28,228 nucleotides of DNA, taken from positions 1 to 28,228 of the forward strand of contig CAZJJK010000033.1 in assembly GCA_964546285.1 (NCBI GenBank), written 5' to 3'. This stretch comes from CAZJJK01 sp964546285 (lineage in GTDB: Bacteria; Spirochaetota; Spirochaetia; Treponematales; Breznakiellaceae). Under the pieces are notes generated by a model. That model was not told the DNA's origin, made no database searches, and saw only the letters and a program-made list of their open reading frames with translations. Shown piece after piece: positions 1 through 7,036 of the stretch (the stretch's first letter is position 1; every line of letters begins with the position of its first letter). The position numbers and the translations under genes are program-made.

Positions 1-240
1 AGGCGCGGCGACGAGTAATTCTAGGTGAAGGCGCCAGATGGATAGGGAACCTAGCGGACGAGCTATTTCCCGGAACGCTTCAAATAGTCGACCTCTATCA
101 CGCCAAAGGAATCGTTTCTTAGACGGCTACGGTGATTTTGACGTTGACAGCGACGTAGGAGCACGAAAAGCCAAACAGTGGCGCGATGACCTGGAGGCAG
201 GAAGCATTGAAAAATTCTTAGCGATCTTGAAATATTCTAA
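1..240 (+). pseudogene. Decayed ISKra4-type transposase fragment
   Basis: The window opens inside a broken transposase. Codons 3-119 read GEGARWIGNLADELFPG followed by QIVDLYHAK, which matches the catalytic-core style of ISKra4-family transposases (usual form: GDGA.WIWNLA..FPGA.QIVD.YHA). That frame ends at a stop at 120-122. Similarity resumes in another frame at about 149-235 with GARKAKQWRDDLEAGSIEKF, as expected for the next stretch of the same protein. The gene is therefore frameshifted, lacks its N-terminal part (off the window edge), and lacks the C-terminal third because recognisable sequence stops at the dispersed repeat at 237-258. No intact insertion sequence end was found. Family assignment is from memory of the motif; that this is a dead transposase is more certain than the family name. 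Confidence 0.6.
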
Positions 241-258
241 CTGCTGCCAATTCTGTTG
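237..258 (+). repeat. Dispersed ~20-bp repeat, copy 1
   Basis: Core sequence actgctgccaattctgttg at 240-258, preceded by cta. The 22 bp at 237-258 are identical to 15464-15485, and the 19-bp core is found again inverted at 15800-15818. This copy sits directly at the 3' limit of the transposase remnant. Function unknown; see the repeat-family finding. Confidence 0.8.
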
Positions 259-588
259 CAACCTAAGACCACAACTTTTTACAAACCCTCTTAAAGGTTT
301 TGATTAGGAGCGCGCAATCCGCTGGTTTCTGTTCGGATATTTCTGATAGATCAGCTTTATACTATCGCGGTCCTTCCTACAGGCTATGTCAGCGGAGACA
401 AGCCTTGTAAATGAATAAAGGCGGGATATGGTCCCACACCCTCCAATCAACGATATTCAAAAAGATGAAAAAACGGGCAATTATTTAGCGCGTTTTTATA
501 TGACGATCTTCCAATCCTTATTAGTTTTAGCATCGCCTCCCTTTATCACGCCATCGCCTTGGTATACACTATATCGCCGGGAGGATAC
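259..588. other. Non-coding stretch upstream of the homocysteine genes
   Basis: No convincing gene. A short open frame at 38-307 runs through the transposase debris and is not real. A weak 7-bp stem (aaaaacg ... cgttttt, about 469-497) could be a feeble terminator. The sequence just ahead of the first gene contains tataca/tatatc elements at about 563-575, but I see no matching -35 box at good spacing, so I do not call a promoter. I see no SAM or cobalamin riboswitch consensus. Confidence 0.5.
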
Positions 589-1755
589 ATGAGCGAACCA
601 AAAAAAACCTGGGATGAAATAAACGCGAAAATAGCCGCGGGAAAAGCCACTGTTATTACCGCCGAAGAAGCGGCGATCATGTCAGAGGAACTAGCTCCGG
701 CGGAATTGGCTAAAGCGGTAGACGTGGTTACTACCGGAACCTTTGGCGCGATGTGCTCCTCCGGAATGTTTATTAATTTTGGTCATCCAGAACCGCCCAT
801 CCGTATGGAAAAAATTACGTTGGATGGTGTAGCGGCGTATGCCGGAATCGCGGCGGTGGACGCGTATATTGGAGCGACCGAAACCCACCCGGACGATCCC
901 AAGTTTGGCGGCTCACACGTTATACAGAAACTAATAAGCGGCGATCAAGTATTGCTAAGAGCCAGCGCTAAGGGTACTGATTGTTATCCTCGCAAAGAGA
1001 TTGAAACATGGATAACCAAAGACAGCGTCAATGAGATGATTCTGGTGAATCCCCGCAACGCGTACCAAAATTATCCAGCTGCTATAAACACCACTCATCG
1101 CACCTTATATACCTATATGGGAACATTGTTGCCGGATGGGCTAAATGTTAACTATTCAAGCGCGGCTTGTCTTTCTCCCTTGCTAAACGACCCCTACCTC
1201 CGGACTATCGGTATAGGGTCGCCGCTGTTTTTAGGCGGAACGGTAGGAGTGGTAGCTTGGAATGGCACACAATTCAACACAGAAAAAGCGCGCAATGATA
1301 GGGGCTTACCTTTAGCGAACGCCGCGACGCTTATGTTGGTTGGTGACGCCAAAAAAATGGACCCCCGCTGGCTGCGGGCGGCTTATTTTGAAAAATACGG
1401 TAACTCTATGTATGTGGGAGTCGGATTCGCCATTCCGGTTCTGGATGAGGATATGGCTTACCGTGTCTCCGTTCGTAACGATGAGATAGATACCAGCCTT
1501 TGCGACTATGGGCAGGAAACGCATCCTGTTCTAAAAACGGTGAATTACGCTGAATTAATGTCTGGAGCTATAGCTTTCCGCGGTCGACAGGTAAAAACCG
1601 CTTCTCTTTCCAGCCTACGTAAGGCTAGGGAAATAGCGGAGGAGTTGAAACGCCGCGTACAAACAGGCGCCTTCCCTCTATCGCCGCCTAATCAAGCCTT
1701 ACCGGAAAAAGCGTCCTTGCGCGGCTTAAAGATCCAACGTGAAAGGAAACGATAA
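589..1755 (+). CDS. Homocysteine biosynthesis protein (HcyBio, COG1900/DUF39)
   Basis: The 388-residue protein is recognised as HcyBio from its near-complete family pattern. In methanogens and other anaerobes this family, with a NIL-ferredoxin, builds homocysteine from aspartate semialdehyde and sulfide, bypassing O-acyl-homoserine sulfhydrylation. Two cysteines reported as essential in the Methanosarcina protein appear to be present: C56 in GTFGAMCSSGMFINFGH and C132 in SAKGTDCYPRKE. No C-terminal CBS domains follow, unlike some archaeal members. The start is taken at ATG 589 because it has a good ribosome binding site (gggagg, about 579-584); an in-frame TTG at 559 has none. The stop and the next start share one base (TAATG), so translation is probably coupled to the ferredoxin. 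The reaction is inferred from the family and its neighbours. Confidence 0.88.
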   Translation: MSEPKKTWDEINAKIAAGKATVITAEEAAIMSEELAPAELAKAVDVVTTGTFGAMCSSGMFINFGHPEPPIRMEKITLDGVAAYAGIAAVDAYIGATETHPDDPKFGGSHVIQKLISGDQVLLRASAKGTDCYPRKEIETWITKDSVNEMILVNPRNAYQNYPAAINTTHRTLYTYMGTLLPDGLNVNYSSAACLSPLLNDPYLRTIGIGSPLFLGGTVGVVAWNGTQFNTEKARNDRGLPLANAATLMLVGDAKKMDPRWLRAAYFEKYGNSMYVGVGFAIPVLDEDMAYRVSVRNDEIDTSLCDYGQETHPVLKTVNYAELMSGAIAFRGRQVKTASLSSLRKAREIAEELKRRVQTGAFPLSPPNQALPEKASLRGLKIQRERKR

Positions 1756-2168
1756 TGAAAGGGAAATACGTCTTTGGTTATTCAGCGGATACAGTCTCCG
1801 AACCCATACTCTGGAAGCTTATTAAAGACTTCGATGTTATGTTTAATATACTCCGTGCAGAAATTTCCCCTGGGCAAGAAGGTACGCTACTCGCGGAGTT
1901 AAGCGCCAATGATAGTGACAAGTTTAACAAGGCGCTGGAATGGTTGCGCTCAGTTGGGGTTAGTTGCGTACCGGTGGCTAAACGACTAACATGGAGAGAA
2001 GATGACTGTATTGATTGCGGCGCTTGCGTTGGTGTCTGTTTTTCCGGAGCCTTAAGTTTGGACGCGGTCGATAAGAAACTTATTGTGGATCGCGAAAAAT
2101 GCGTCGCTTGCGGTTTATGCGTGAAGGCCTGTCCTATGGCTTGTTTTACCCTGGATTTCGGGGAATAG
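1755..2168 (+). CDS. NIL-domain 2x[4Fe-4S] ferredoxin
   Basis: 137 residues. Residues 1-78 form a NIL-type ligand-binding domain. Residues 80-137 carry two [4Fe-4S] motifs: C85-x2-C88-x2-C91-x3-C95 and C116-x2-C119-x2-C122-x3-C126-P. The usual proline after the fourth cysteine of the first motif is phenylalanine (VGVCFSG), a small departure. Its ATG overlaps the stop of the HcyBio gene by one base. In Methanosarcina the orthologous pair (MA1821/MA1822) works together in homocysteine formation, with the ferredoxin supplying electrons or handling sulfur. The same role is inferred here from fusion-like coupling and domain order. Cytoplasmic; no signal peptide. Confidence 0.88.
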   Translation: MKGKYVFGYSADTVSEPILWKLIKDFDVMFNILRAEISPGQEGTLLAELSANDSDKFNKALEWLRSVGVSCVPVAKRLTWREDDCIDCGACVGVCFSGALSLDAVDKKLIVDREKCVACGLCVKACPMACFTLDFGE

Positions 2169-2190
2169 ACTATACATATCGAGAAATAAA

Positions 2191-3024
2191 CTGTACCAGA
2201 AACGTTTTTATCGCGCTTTGCCGGAATCTGGCCGTTTCCGCCAGCTGGAGCTTCAAATAGAAGAGTCCGATGTTTTATTACTATATGCGTCCGAAGCTTC
2301 CATAAACCAGGCTATTTTACGAAAAGCCGCGATCAAAGCCTTAAAAGACGAACGGACGCTACTGCGCGCTTACGCCGCCGCAAAGCCATCTTTCCTGAAA
2401 AGCCTTGAACCCTTGGCTCTAGACAACGCGGCTCCGCCAACTCCAGCCGCCATGATAAGAGCTGGCTATGAAGCCGGGGTTGGACCTATGGCGGCGGTGG
2501 CCGGAGCCATCGCCGAAGCGCTCGGCCGACAGTTATTGGAAAAGTTCAACTTATTGGAGCTTGTTGTGGAAAACGGCGGAGATCTTTGGCTATATATCCA
2601 AGCCCCTCTTGTGGTAGCCGTTTACGCCGGACTTTCATCCTTATCCGGTAAGCTTGGCGTTGAGATATCCCCGGAGTTTGGCCCCTGCGGGTTGGCTTGC
2701 TCGTCGGGGACGGTTGGTCCTTCGCTTAGTTTTGGCAAGGCAGACGCCGCGATAGTCCTAGCCGCCTGTCCAGATGGCGGCCAAGAAGCCGCGGCCGTCG
2801 CCGACGCCTGGGCGACAGCCTTGGGTAATCGAATAAAAACAAAAAAGGATTTAGCGGAAGCGGTACATTGGGTTATGGAAGAGCGAAAAAAGGATACGGT
2901 TTTAAAAATAGCGCGCCTAACTTCGTTGGCCCGCCCAAAACCTATCGGCGCGTTAGCTTTGTTAGCGGACGAGGCCGCCGCTATCGGCGCGATTAAATTG
3001 GTACCGATAAGGTCTTTTTCATAA
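2191..3024 (+). CDS. UPF0280 / COG2122 ApbE-like protein
   Basis: UPF0280 protein, related to the ApbE FMN-transferase fold. Visible family motifs are AGVGPMAAVAGAIAE, VENGGDLWL and CSSGTVGPSLSFGKADAA. COG2122 genes repeatedly sit with HcyBio and NIL-ferredoxin genes and have been linked to sulfide assimilation at low sulfide in Methanosarcina; that role is inferred here. The start is unusual. Family members begin with a MY.KR.YR pattern, and here the matching residues LYQKRFYRAL are encoded from CTG 2191. No ATG, GTG or TTG lies upstream in frame before the preceding gene. The first conventional start, TTG 2218, would remove those nine conserved residues. Only a weak gaga (2181-2184) precedes 2191. 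From CTG the protein is 278 residues. Confidence 0.8.
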   Translation: MYQKRFYRALPESGRFRQLELQIEESDVLLLYASEASINQAILRKAAIKALKDERTLLRAYAAAKPSFLKSLEPLALDNAAPPTPAAMIRAGYEAGVGPMAAVAGAIAEALGRQLLEKFNLLELVVENGGDLWLYIQAPLVVAVYAGLSSLSGKLGVEISPEFGPCGLACSSGTVGPSLSFGKADAAIVLAACPDGGQEAAAVADAWATALGNRIKTKKDLAEAVHWVMEERKKDTVLKIARLTSLARPKPIGALALLADEAAAIGAIKLVPIRSFS

Positions 3025-3143
3025 TCGATATCGTGAGCTTTTAACGGCGGATAATCTGTCCTCACCGCGTTCCGCGCCGCTTCTATGAAGATAAGGCACC
3101 GACGCCCCTTGCCCAAGAGGTCCTCATCGGTTTCAATGTCACT

Positions 3144-3857
3144 ATGACCGCTGAGGAAAAATCAAGGCTTTGGTCTTCTCTTGATATTGTGGATTCGTAC
3201 CTACGCGATGGATACCGGCGAAACAGCGAGCCGCCCAGTTTCCGCGATGACAGTGAGCCTTCAACCGCCGCTGATTCGCTTGAGGCTATATACCAGGAGG
3301 TCGCCGCTTGTTCAACTTGTCGGCTGGCGGCCACACGCCGAAATACGGTACCCGGCGAGGGGGTTGACCGGCCGTTAGTATTGGTCGTCGGCGAAGGCCC
3401 AGGGGCTGATGAAGACGCCTGCGGTCGTCCCTTTGTTGGCCGCGCCGGGCAGCTTCTGGATCGTATGCTCGCTTCTATCGGCTTAGACCGAAAAACTAAC
3501 TGCTATATCGGAAATATCGTCAAATGCAGGCCTCCTGGGAATCGTAATCCCCACAGCGATGAGGAGCATAGCTGCTTCGGTTTTTTGGAACGTCAAATCG
3601 CGCTGCTCCAACCTCACTTTATCCTGAGTTTAGGCAATGTCCCAACAAAATTTCTGCTTAATACCAATGAGGGTATCACTAAACTTCGAGGACAATGGGC
3701 TAGCTTTCGCGGTATTCCTCTTCTTCCAAGCTTCCATCCCAGCGCTTTACTGCGGGACGAAAGCTTAAAACGCCCGGCTTGGGAAGATCTAAAAAGCTTA
3801 CGCGCGGAGCTTGATAGAGAAACGGATACGTCCGCGGGAAAAACGAGTAATGGCTAG
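3144..3857 (+). CDS. Uracil-DNA glycosylase, family 4 (Fe-S)
   Basis: 237 residues. Removes uracil from DNA as the first step of base-excision repair. Family 4 hallmarks are present: GEGPGADEDACGRPFVG with G-R-A-G following (83-102), NIVKCRPPGNRNP (124-136) and the C-terminal HPSALLRD. The four cysteines that hold the [4Fe-4S] cluster are C56, C59, C128 and C144. A poorly conserved N-terminal extension of about 45 residues precedes the cluster, as in several spirochaete members I recall. ATG 3144 is the only standard start in frame after a stop at 3042, but it lacks a clear ribosome binding site, so the exact start is less sure. The 3' end overlaps priA by 8 bases, so the two repair/replication genes are likely co-translated. 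Confidence 0.9.
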   Translation: MTAEEKSRLWSSLDIVDSYLRDGYRRNSEPPSFRDDSEPSTAADSLEAIYQEVAACSTCRLAATRRNTVPGEGVDRPLVLVVGEGPGADEDACGRPFVGRAGQLLDRMLASIGLDRKTNCYIGNIVKCRPPGNRNPHSDEEHSCFGFLERQIALLQPHFILSLGNVPTKFLLNTNEGITKLRGQWASFRGIPLLPSFHPSALLRDESLKRPAWEDLKSLRAELDRETDTSAGKTSNG

Positions 3858-5835
3858 TCGTTACTTTGAGCTGGTTTTCGACCTACCCTTGCCGGGCCGC
3901 TATAGCTATACGGCGGACCCAAAGGGGGAAGCGTCCCTAGGCAAACGGGCGATAGCGCCCTTTGGGCGACGTGAAATTTTAGGCTATATCGTGGGAGAGA
4001 GCGAGACAGCCCCGGAAGGTCTTGAAAAGGCCGCGATAAAGGCGCTTAAGCGTACGGTAGACGCTGAGGCTCTTTTTGGCTTGGATGAATTGAAGCTGGC
4101 TACCTGGATGGCGGGCTATTATATCTGTGGTATGGGAGAAGCCCTAGCCGCGATGATACCTTCAGGCCGGCGCGAGAGCGGCGGCGACGCTTTCGCTGAC
4201 GCTGAATTGGATACGACCAGCGCCGAACTTAGCTTGTCAGATGAACAAAAGACCGCTTTAGAAGCGATAAGCCCGGAACGCCCAGAGACTCGCGACAGTC
4301 GGCCGCTGTACTTGTTTGGCATCACAGGTTCCGGCAAAACCGAGGTATTCCTGCGGGCCGCGGAACGGACCATAGCGGCCAATAAGACCGTAATTTATTT
4401 GGTACCGGAAATAGCCCTAAGCCATCAAGTCGCCGAGGCGGTAGCGCGGCGTTTCGGTTCTTTGGCGGCCACCTTGCATTCCGGTCTAAGCCCGAGCGAG
4501 CGTTTGCGTCAGTGGACAAAGATCAGACGGGGTGAAGCCCGTATTGTTGTAGGCCCGCGCAGCGCTGTTTTCGCGCCGCTTAAGGATTTAGGACTCATTA
4601 TTATAGACGAAGAACACGACGCTTCATACAAATCCGGAAACGCTCCGCGCTATCACGCCCGTCAGGTAGCGATAAAGCGCTGTCAACTTTCCGGAGCCGC
4701 GCTGGTTATGGGCTCAGCGACACCATCACTGGAAGCGTGGAAACTTATGAAGGATGGCGCCTTCCGTCGTTTGGACCTATCACGCCGTTTGTCCGGTGGT
4801 TCGCCCCCCCTTATAAAGCTTATTGATTTAGCTGGCACCGATAGTTGCCTCTCCGCCGAGCTGAAGGATGAGATCCGTTCCTGCGCTCAAGACGGGCGTC
4901 AGACCATCTTATTTCTAAACCGTCGCGGTTTTTCCTATTTTTATCGTTGTCCATCATGCGGCTATACCCTTACCTGCGCGCAGTGTTCCGTTTCTCTTAC
5001 CTATCATAAAGCCCAAAACAAAGCCGTCTGTCATTATTGCGGATATTCAGTTTCGCCGCCCAGCTCCTGCCCCGCCTGCGGCTCGCTTGAAGCCGGTTTT
5101 AACGGCTTTGGGACGGAACTTATCGAGGAAGAAACTAGGCGAACCTTCCCCACGCTTAGTATCCGCCGAGTGGACGCCGACAGTGTTAGCAAGAAGGGGG
5201 AATTAAAGGCGGTTTTGGACGAATTCCGACAGGGCCATATCGATGTATTACTAGGAACCCAAATGGTCGCGAAGGGCTTAAATTTTCCCGGCGTTCGCTT
5301 GGTGGGTGTTATATTCGCCGATACCGGCCTTCAATTGCCCGATTTTAGGGCGGCGGAACGGACCTTCGCCCTGATTGTGCAGGTCGCGGGAAGGGCTGGC
5401 CGTTATTTTCCCGATGGACGGGTTTTAGTTCAAACCTTTCGCCCAAACGAACCGGCGGTCGCTTTAGCGCAAAAACTGGATATAGACGCGTTTTATTCAA
5501 CAGAACTAGAGCGCCGAGCGGAGCTTGGCTTTCCACCATATAGCCGTCTGATTCGCGTACTAGCCCGTTCAAAGGACGCGGCAAAAGCCCAAGCCGCCAT
5601 CACACGCTTTACGGAACTAGTCTCTTCGCGTCTGCCGCGAGACGCCGATATACTTGGCCCGGCGGAATGTCCCCTAGCCGTCATAGCCGGAAACGCCCGC
5701 CACCACATTATTCTCCGCTCAAGCCAATTAAGCCCTCTGCACGCTCTTGTCCGAAAAGCGGTAGAAGAATACCAACAGGGAAGGGACGCGGCTGTTCATT
5801 TAGAAATAGACATCGATCCTGTCAACCTTCTCTAA
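3850..5835 (+). CDS. priA: Primosomal helicase PriA
   Basis: 661 residues from ATG 3850, a start inside the end of the preceding gene; an in-frame TTG at 3811 is less likely. PriA restarts stalled replication forks by 3'-5' unwinding and loading the replicative helicase. Order of domains: N-terminal 3'-DNA-binding domain (1-105), superfamily 2 helicase with Walker A GITGSGKTE (157-165), DEEH box (about 253), GSATPSLEAW motif, zinc-binding insertion with eight cysteines (CPSC, CAQC, CHYC, CPAC; about 368-415), then GTQMVAKGLNFPGV and QVAGRAGR, and a C-terminal domain. It is shorter than the ~730 residues of E. coli PriA, with a compact N-terminal half, but all catalytic and zinc motifs are intact. 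Confidence 0.95.
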   Translation: MASRYFELVFDLPLPGRYSYTADPKGEASLGKRAIAPFGRREILGYIVGESETAPEGLEKAAIKALKRTVDAEALFGLDELKLATWMAGYYICGMGEALAAMIPSGRRESGGDAFADAELDTTSAELSLSDEQKTALEAISPERPETRDSRPLYLFGITGSGKTEVFLRAAERTIAANKTVIYLVPEIALSHQVAEAVARRFGSLAATLHSGLSPSERLRQWTKIRRGEARIVVGPRSAVFAPLKDLGLIIIDEEHDASYKSGNAPRYHARQVAIKRCQLSGAALVMGSATPSLEAWKLMKDGAFRRLDLSRRLSGGSPPLIKLIDLAGTDSCLSAELKDEIRSCAQDGRQTILFLNRRGFSYFYRCPSCGYTLTCAQCSVSLTYHKAQNKAVCHYCGYSVSPPSSCPACGSLEAGFNGFGTELIEEETRRTFPTLSIRRVDADSVSKKGELKAVLDEFRQGHIDVLLGTQMVAKGLNFPGVRLVGVIFADTGLQLPDFRAAERTFALIVQVAGRAGRYFPDGRVLVQTFRPNEPAVALAQKLDIDAFYSTELERRAELGFPPYSRLIRVLARSKDAAKAQAAITRFTELVSSRLPRDADILGPAECPLAVIAGNARHHIILRSSQLSPLHALVRKAVEEYQQGRDAAVHLEIDIDPVNLL

Positions 5836-5853
5836 TTGACTTTTCATAAATAT

Positions 5854-5883
5854 TTGACTTTCTTTTCATGATGAACGTAAATA
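5854..5883 (+). promoter_or_regulatory. Possible promoter of the DtxR-type regulator
   Basis: TTGACT at 5854-5859 and TAAATA at 5878-5883 are 18 bp apart. A second TTGACT lies 18 bp upstream at 5836-5841, so the element is partly repeated and may bind a regulator. With this -10 box, transcription would start close to ATG 5889, giving a leaderless message; no ribosome binding site is visible ahead of any of the candidate ATGs. Confidence 0.3.
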
Positions 5884-5888
5884 AAATC

Positions 5889-6260
5889 ATGACGCAATCG
5901 CTTGAGGATTATTTAGAAGCAGTAAGCTTTCTAGCTGACAATGGCGATGTTAGAGTAACCGATATCGCCAAACGGCTCCATGTCTCCAAACCTTCCGTAT
6001 TGACCGCGTTAAAAGCCTTACAAGAACGCGGGTTATTGGAGCATGAACACTATCGGGGCGTATCGCTAACCGCGAAAGGCATTACACAAGCCGCGGCCAT
6101 CCGTGATCGCCATGAATTTCTCACCATGTTCTTGCGGGATTTGCTTAAGGTTGACCCAGAAATAGCGGAAGCCGACGCATGCAAAATGGAACATGTCATC
6201 TCGGATATAACCCTGGAACGATTGCGCGTTCTAGCCGACGAACTAGCTCGTAAGCACTAA
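5889..6260 (+). CDS. DtxR/MntR-family metal-dependent repressor
   Basis: A 123-residue regulator from ATG 5889 (130 residues if ATG 5868 is used; 5871 is also possible). A winged helix-turn-helix (VTDIAKRLHVSKPSVLTALK ... LTAKG) is followed by a metal-sensing dimerisation domain containing ACKMEHV, the C-x2-E-H ligand set of DtxR-like primary sites, plus HE at the start of that domain. There is no C-terminal SH3-like domain, so its length resembles MntR. It should repress metal (Fe or Mn) homeostasis genes when loaded with metal. No obvious metal transporter is adjacent, so its targets lie elsewhere or are not recognisable here. Start 5889 is preferred because family members commonly begin with a M.QSLEDYLE pattern and because of the nearby promoter-like boxes. 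Confidence 0.82.
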   Translation: MTQSLEDYLEAVSFLADNGDVRVTDIAKRLHVSKPSVLTALKALQERGLLEHEHYRGVSLTAKGITQAAAIRDRHEFLTMFLRDLLKVDPEIAEADACKMEHVISDITLERLRVLADELARKH

Positions 6261-6348
6261 GAGGCTAACAACCATGAACAGGCTAAAACGAGGCGTCGGC
6301 TAAGCGTTTAAGCGCCACTTACTCTGAGCTCGGCCGTGCGAAAAGTAT

Positions 6349-6367
6349 AGTGTTGCCAATTTTGTTG
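6349..6367 (+). repeat. Dispersed ~20-bp repeat, degenerate copy
   Basis: agtgttgccaattttgttg matches the core actgctgccaattctgttg at 16 of 19 positions. It lies in the 274-bp non-coding gap between the DtxR-type regulator and the next gene, in which I see no other feature except small stem-loops such as ggagc-caa-gctcc near 6394-6406. Confidence 0.5.
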
Positions 6368-6534
6368 CCGCTTGAGTCCGAGACTTGGAAGGTGGGAGCC
6401 AAGCTCCAATGCGTGTTGCAGAGTGCCTTCCATTATCACTAATAGACACAAGGCCTGTTGCTATAGACGCTCGCTATTCGCGGAACGCTCTATACGGCTA
6501 GCGTCCTTGCCCTGTTTTCGCTATAGTGGCCGCC

Positions 6535-7014
6535 ATGAGCTTAACCGACCTCCTGATGACAGCCGCCCTATCCATATTACCAATATCAGAATTGCGTGGC
6601 GCCATACCCTACGCCCTAACCAAAGGCGCGGATTGGCGCTTCGCTTATATATATTGCGTCGGCCTAAACGCGTTAGTCGCGCCGCTCTGCTGGATCTTTC
6701 TAGCCACTTTTCATAAAATTTTCGAGCGCTTTTCTTGGTACAAAAACTTATTTAATCGCGTAGTGGAAGGCTCCCAAAAAAAAATACATAGCGGTGTGGA
6801 ACGCTGGGGCTGGCTCGGCATAGCCCTTTTTGTGGCTATACCCTTCCCCCTTACCGGCGCCTGGACCGGCGTGCTTGGAGCCTGGGTTATTGGGCTTGGC
6901 AAACGCAAAACCATGGCGGCGGTTGTGTTAGGCGTTCTCATATCCGGCGCTATCGTTTCAGCGGTTATGAAGCTCGGCGTTCAAGCGCTGGATTTTTTCG
7001 TAAAACGCGCTTAA
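6535..7014 (+). CDS. Small multidrug-export-type membrane protein (COG2426)
   Basis: 159 residues, strongly hydrophobic, with four or so predicted membrane segments. It carries the family signature ISELRGAIPYAL near the N-terminus and PFPLTGAWTGVLGAWVIGL in the middle, which identify the 'putative small multi-drug export' family (PF06695). The actual substrate of this family is not established, and the name should not be read as proof of drug efflux. ATG 6535 is preferred to GTG 6526, although neither has a convincing ribosome binding site. It ends 22 bp before the helicase gene and may be co-transcribed with it. Confidence 0.8.
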   Translation: MSLTDLLMTAALSILPISELRGAIPYALTKGADWRFAYIYCVGLNALVAPLCWIFLATFHKIFERFSWYKNLFNRVVEGSQKKIHSGVERWGWLGIALFVAIPFPLTGAWTGVLGAWVIGLGKRKTMAAVVLGVLISGAIVSAVMKLGVQALDFFVKRA

Positions 7015-7036
7015 CTCCCGAGCTTCAGGTATATCG

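Noticed and set aside
38..307. 89-codon open frame as a gene
   Set aside because: Its middle is the out-of-frame continuation of a transposase remnant and its tail runs through the dispersed repeat.
3045..3143. Upstream extension of the uracil-DNA glycosylase (in-frame open stretch ending ...APTPLAQEVLIGFNVT)
   Set aside because: The frame is open from 3045 but holds no ATG, GTG or TTG before 3144, and family members do not require it.
6372..6716. 114-codon plus-strand frame
   Set aside because: Runs out of frame into the membrane-protein gene at 6535 and its peptide is cysteine/arginine-rich without any family resemblance.
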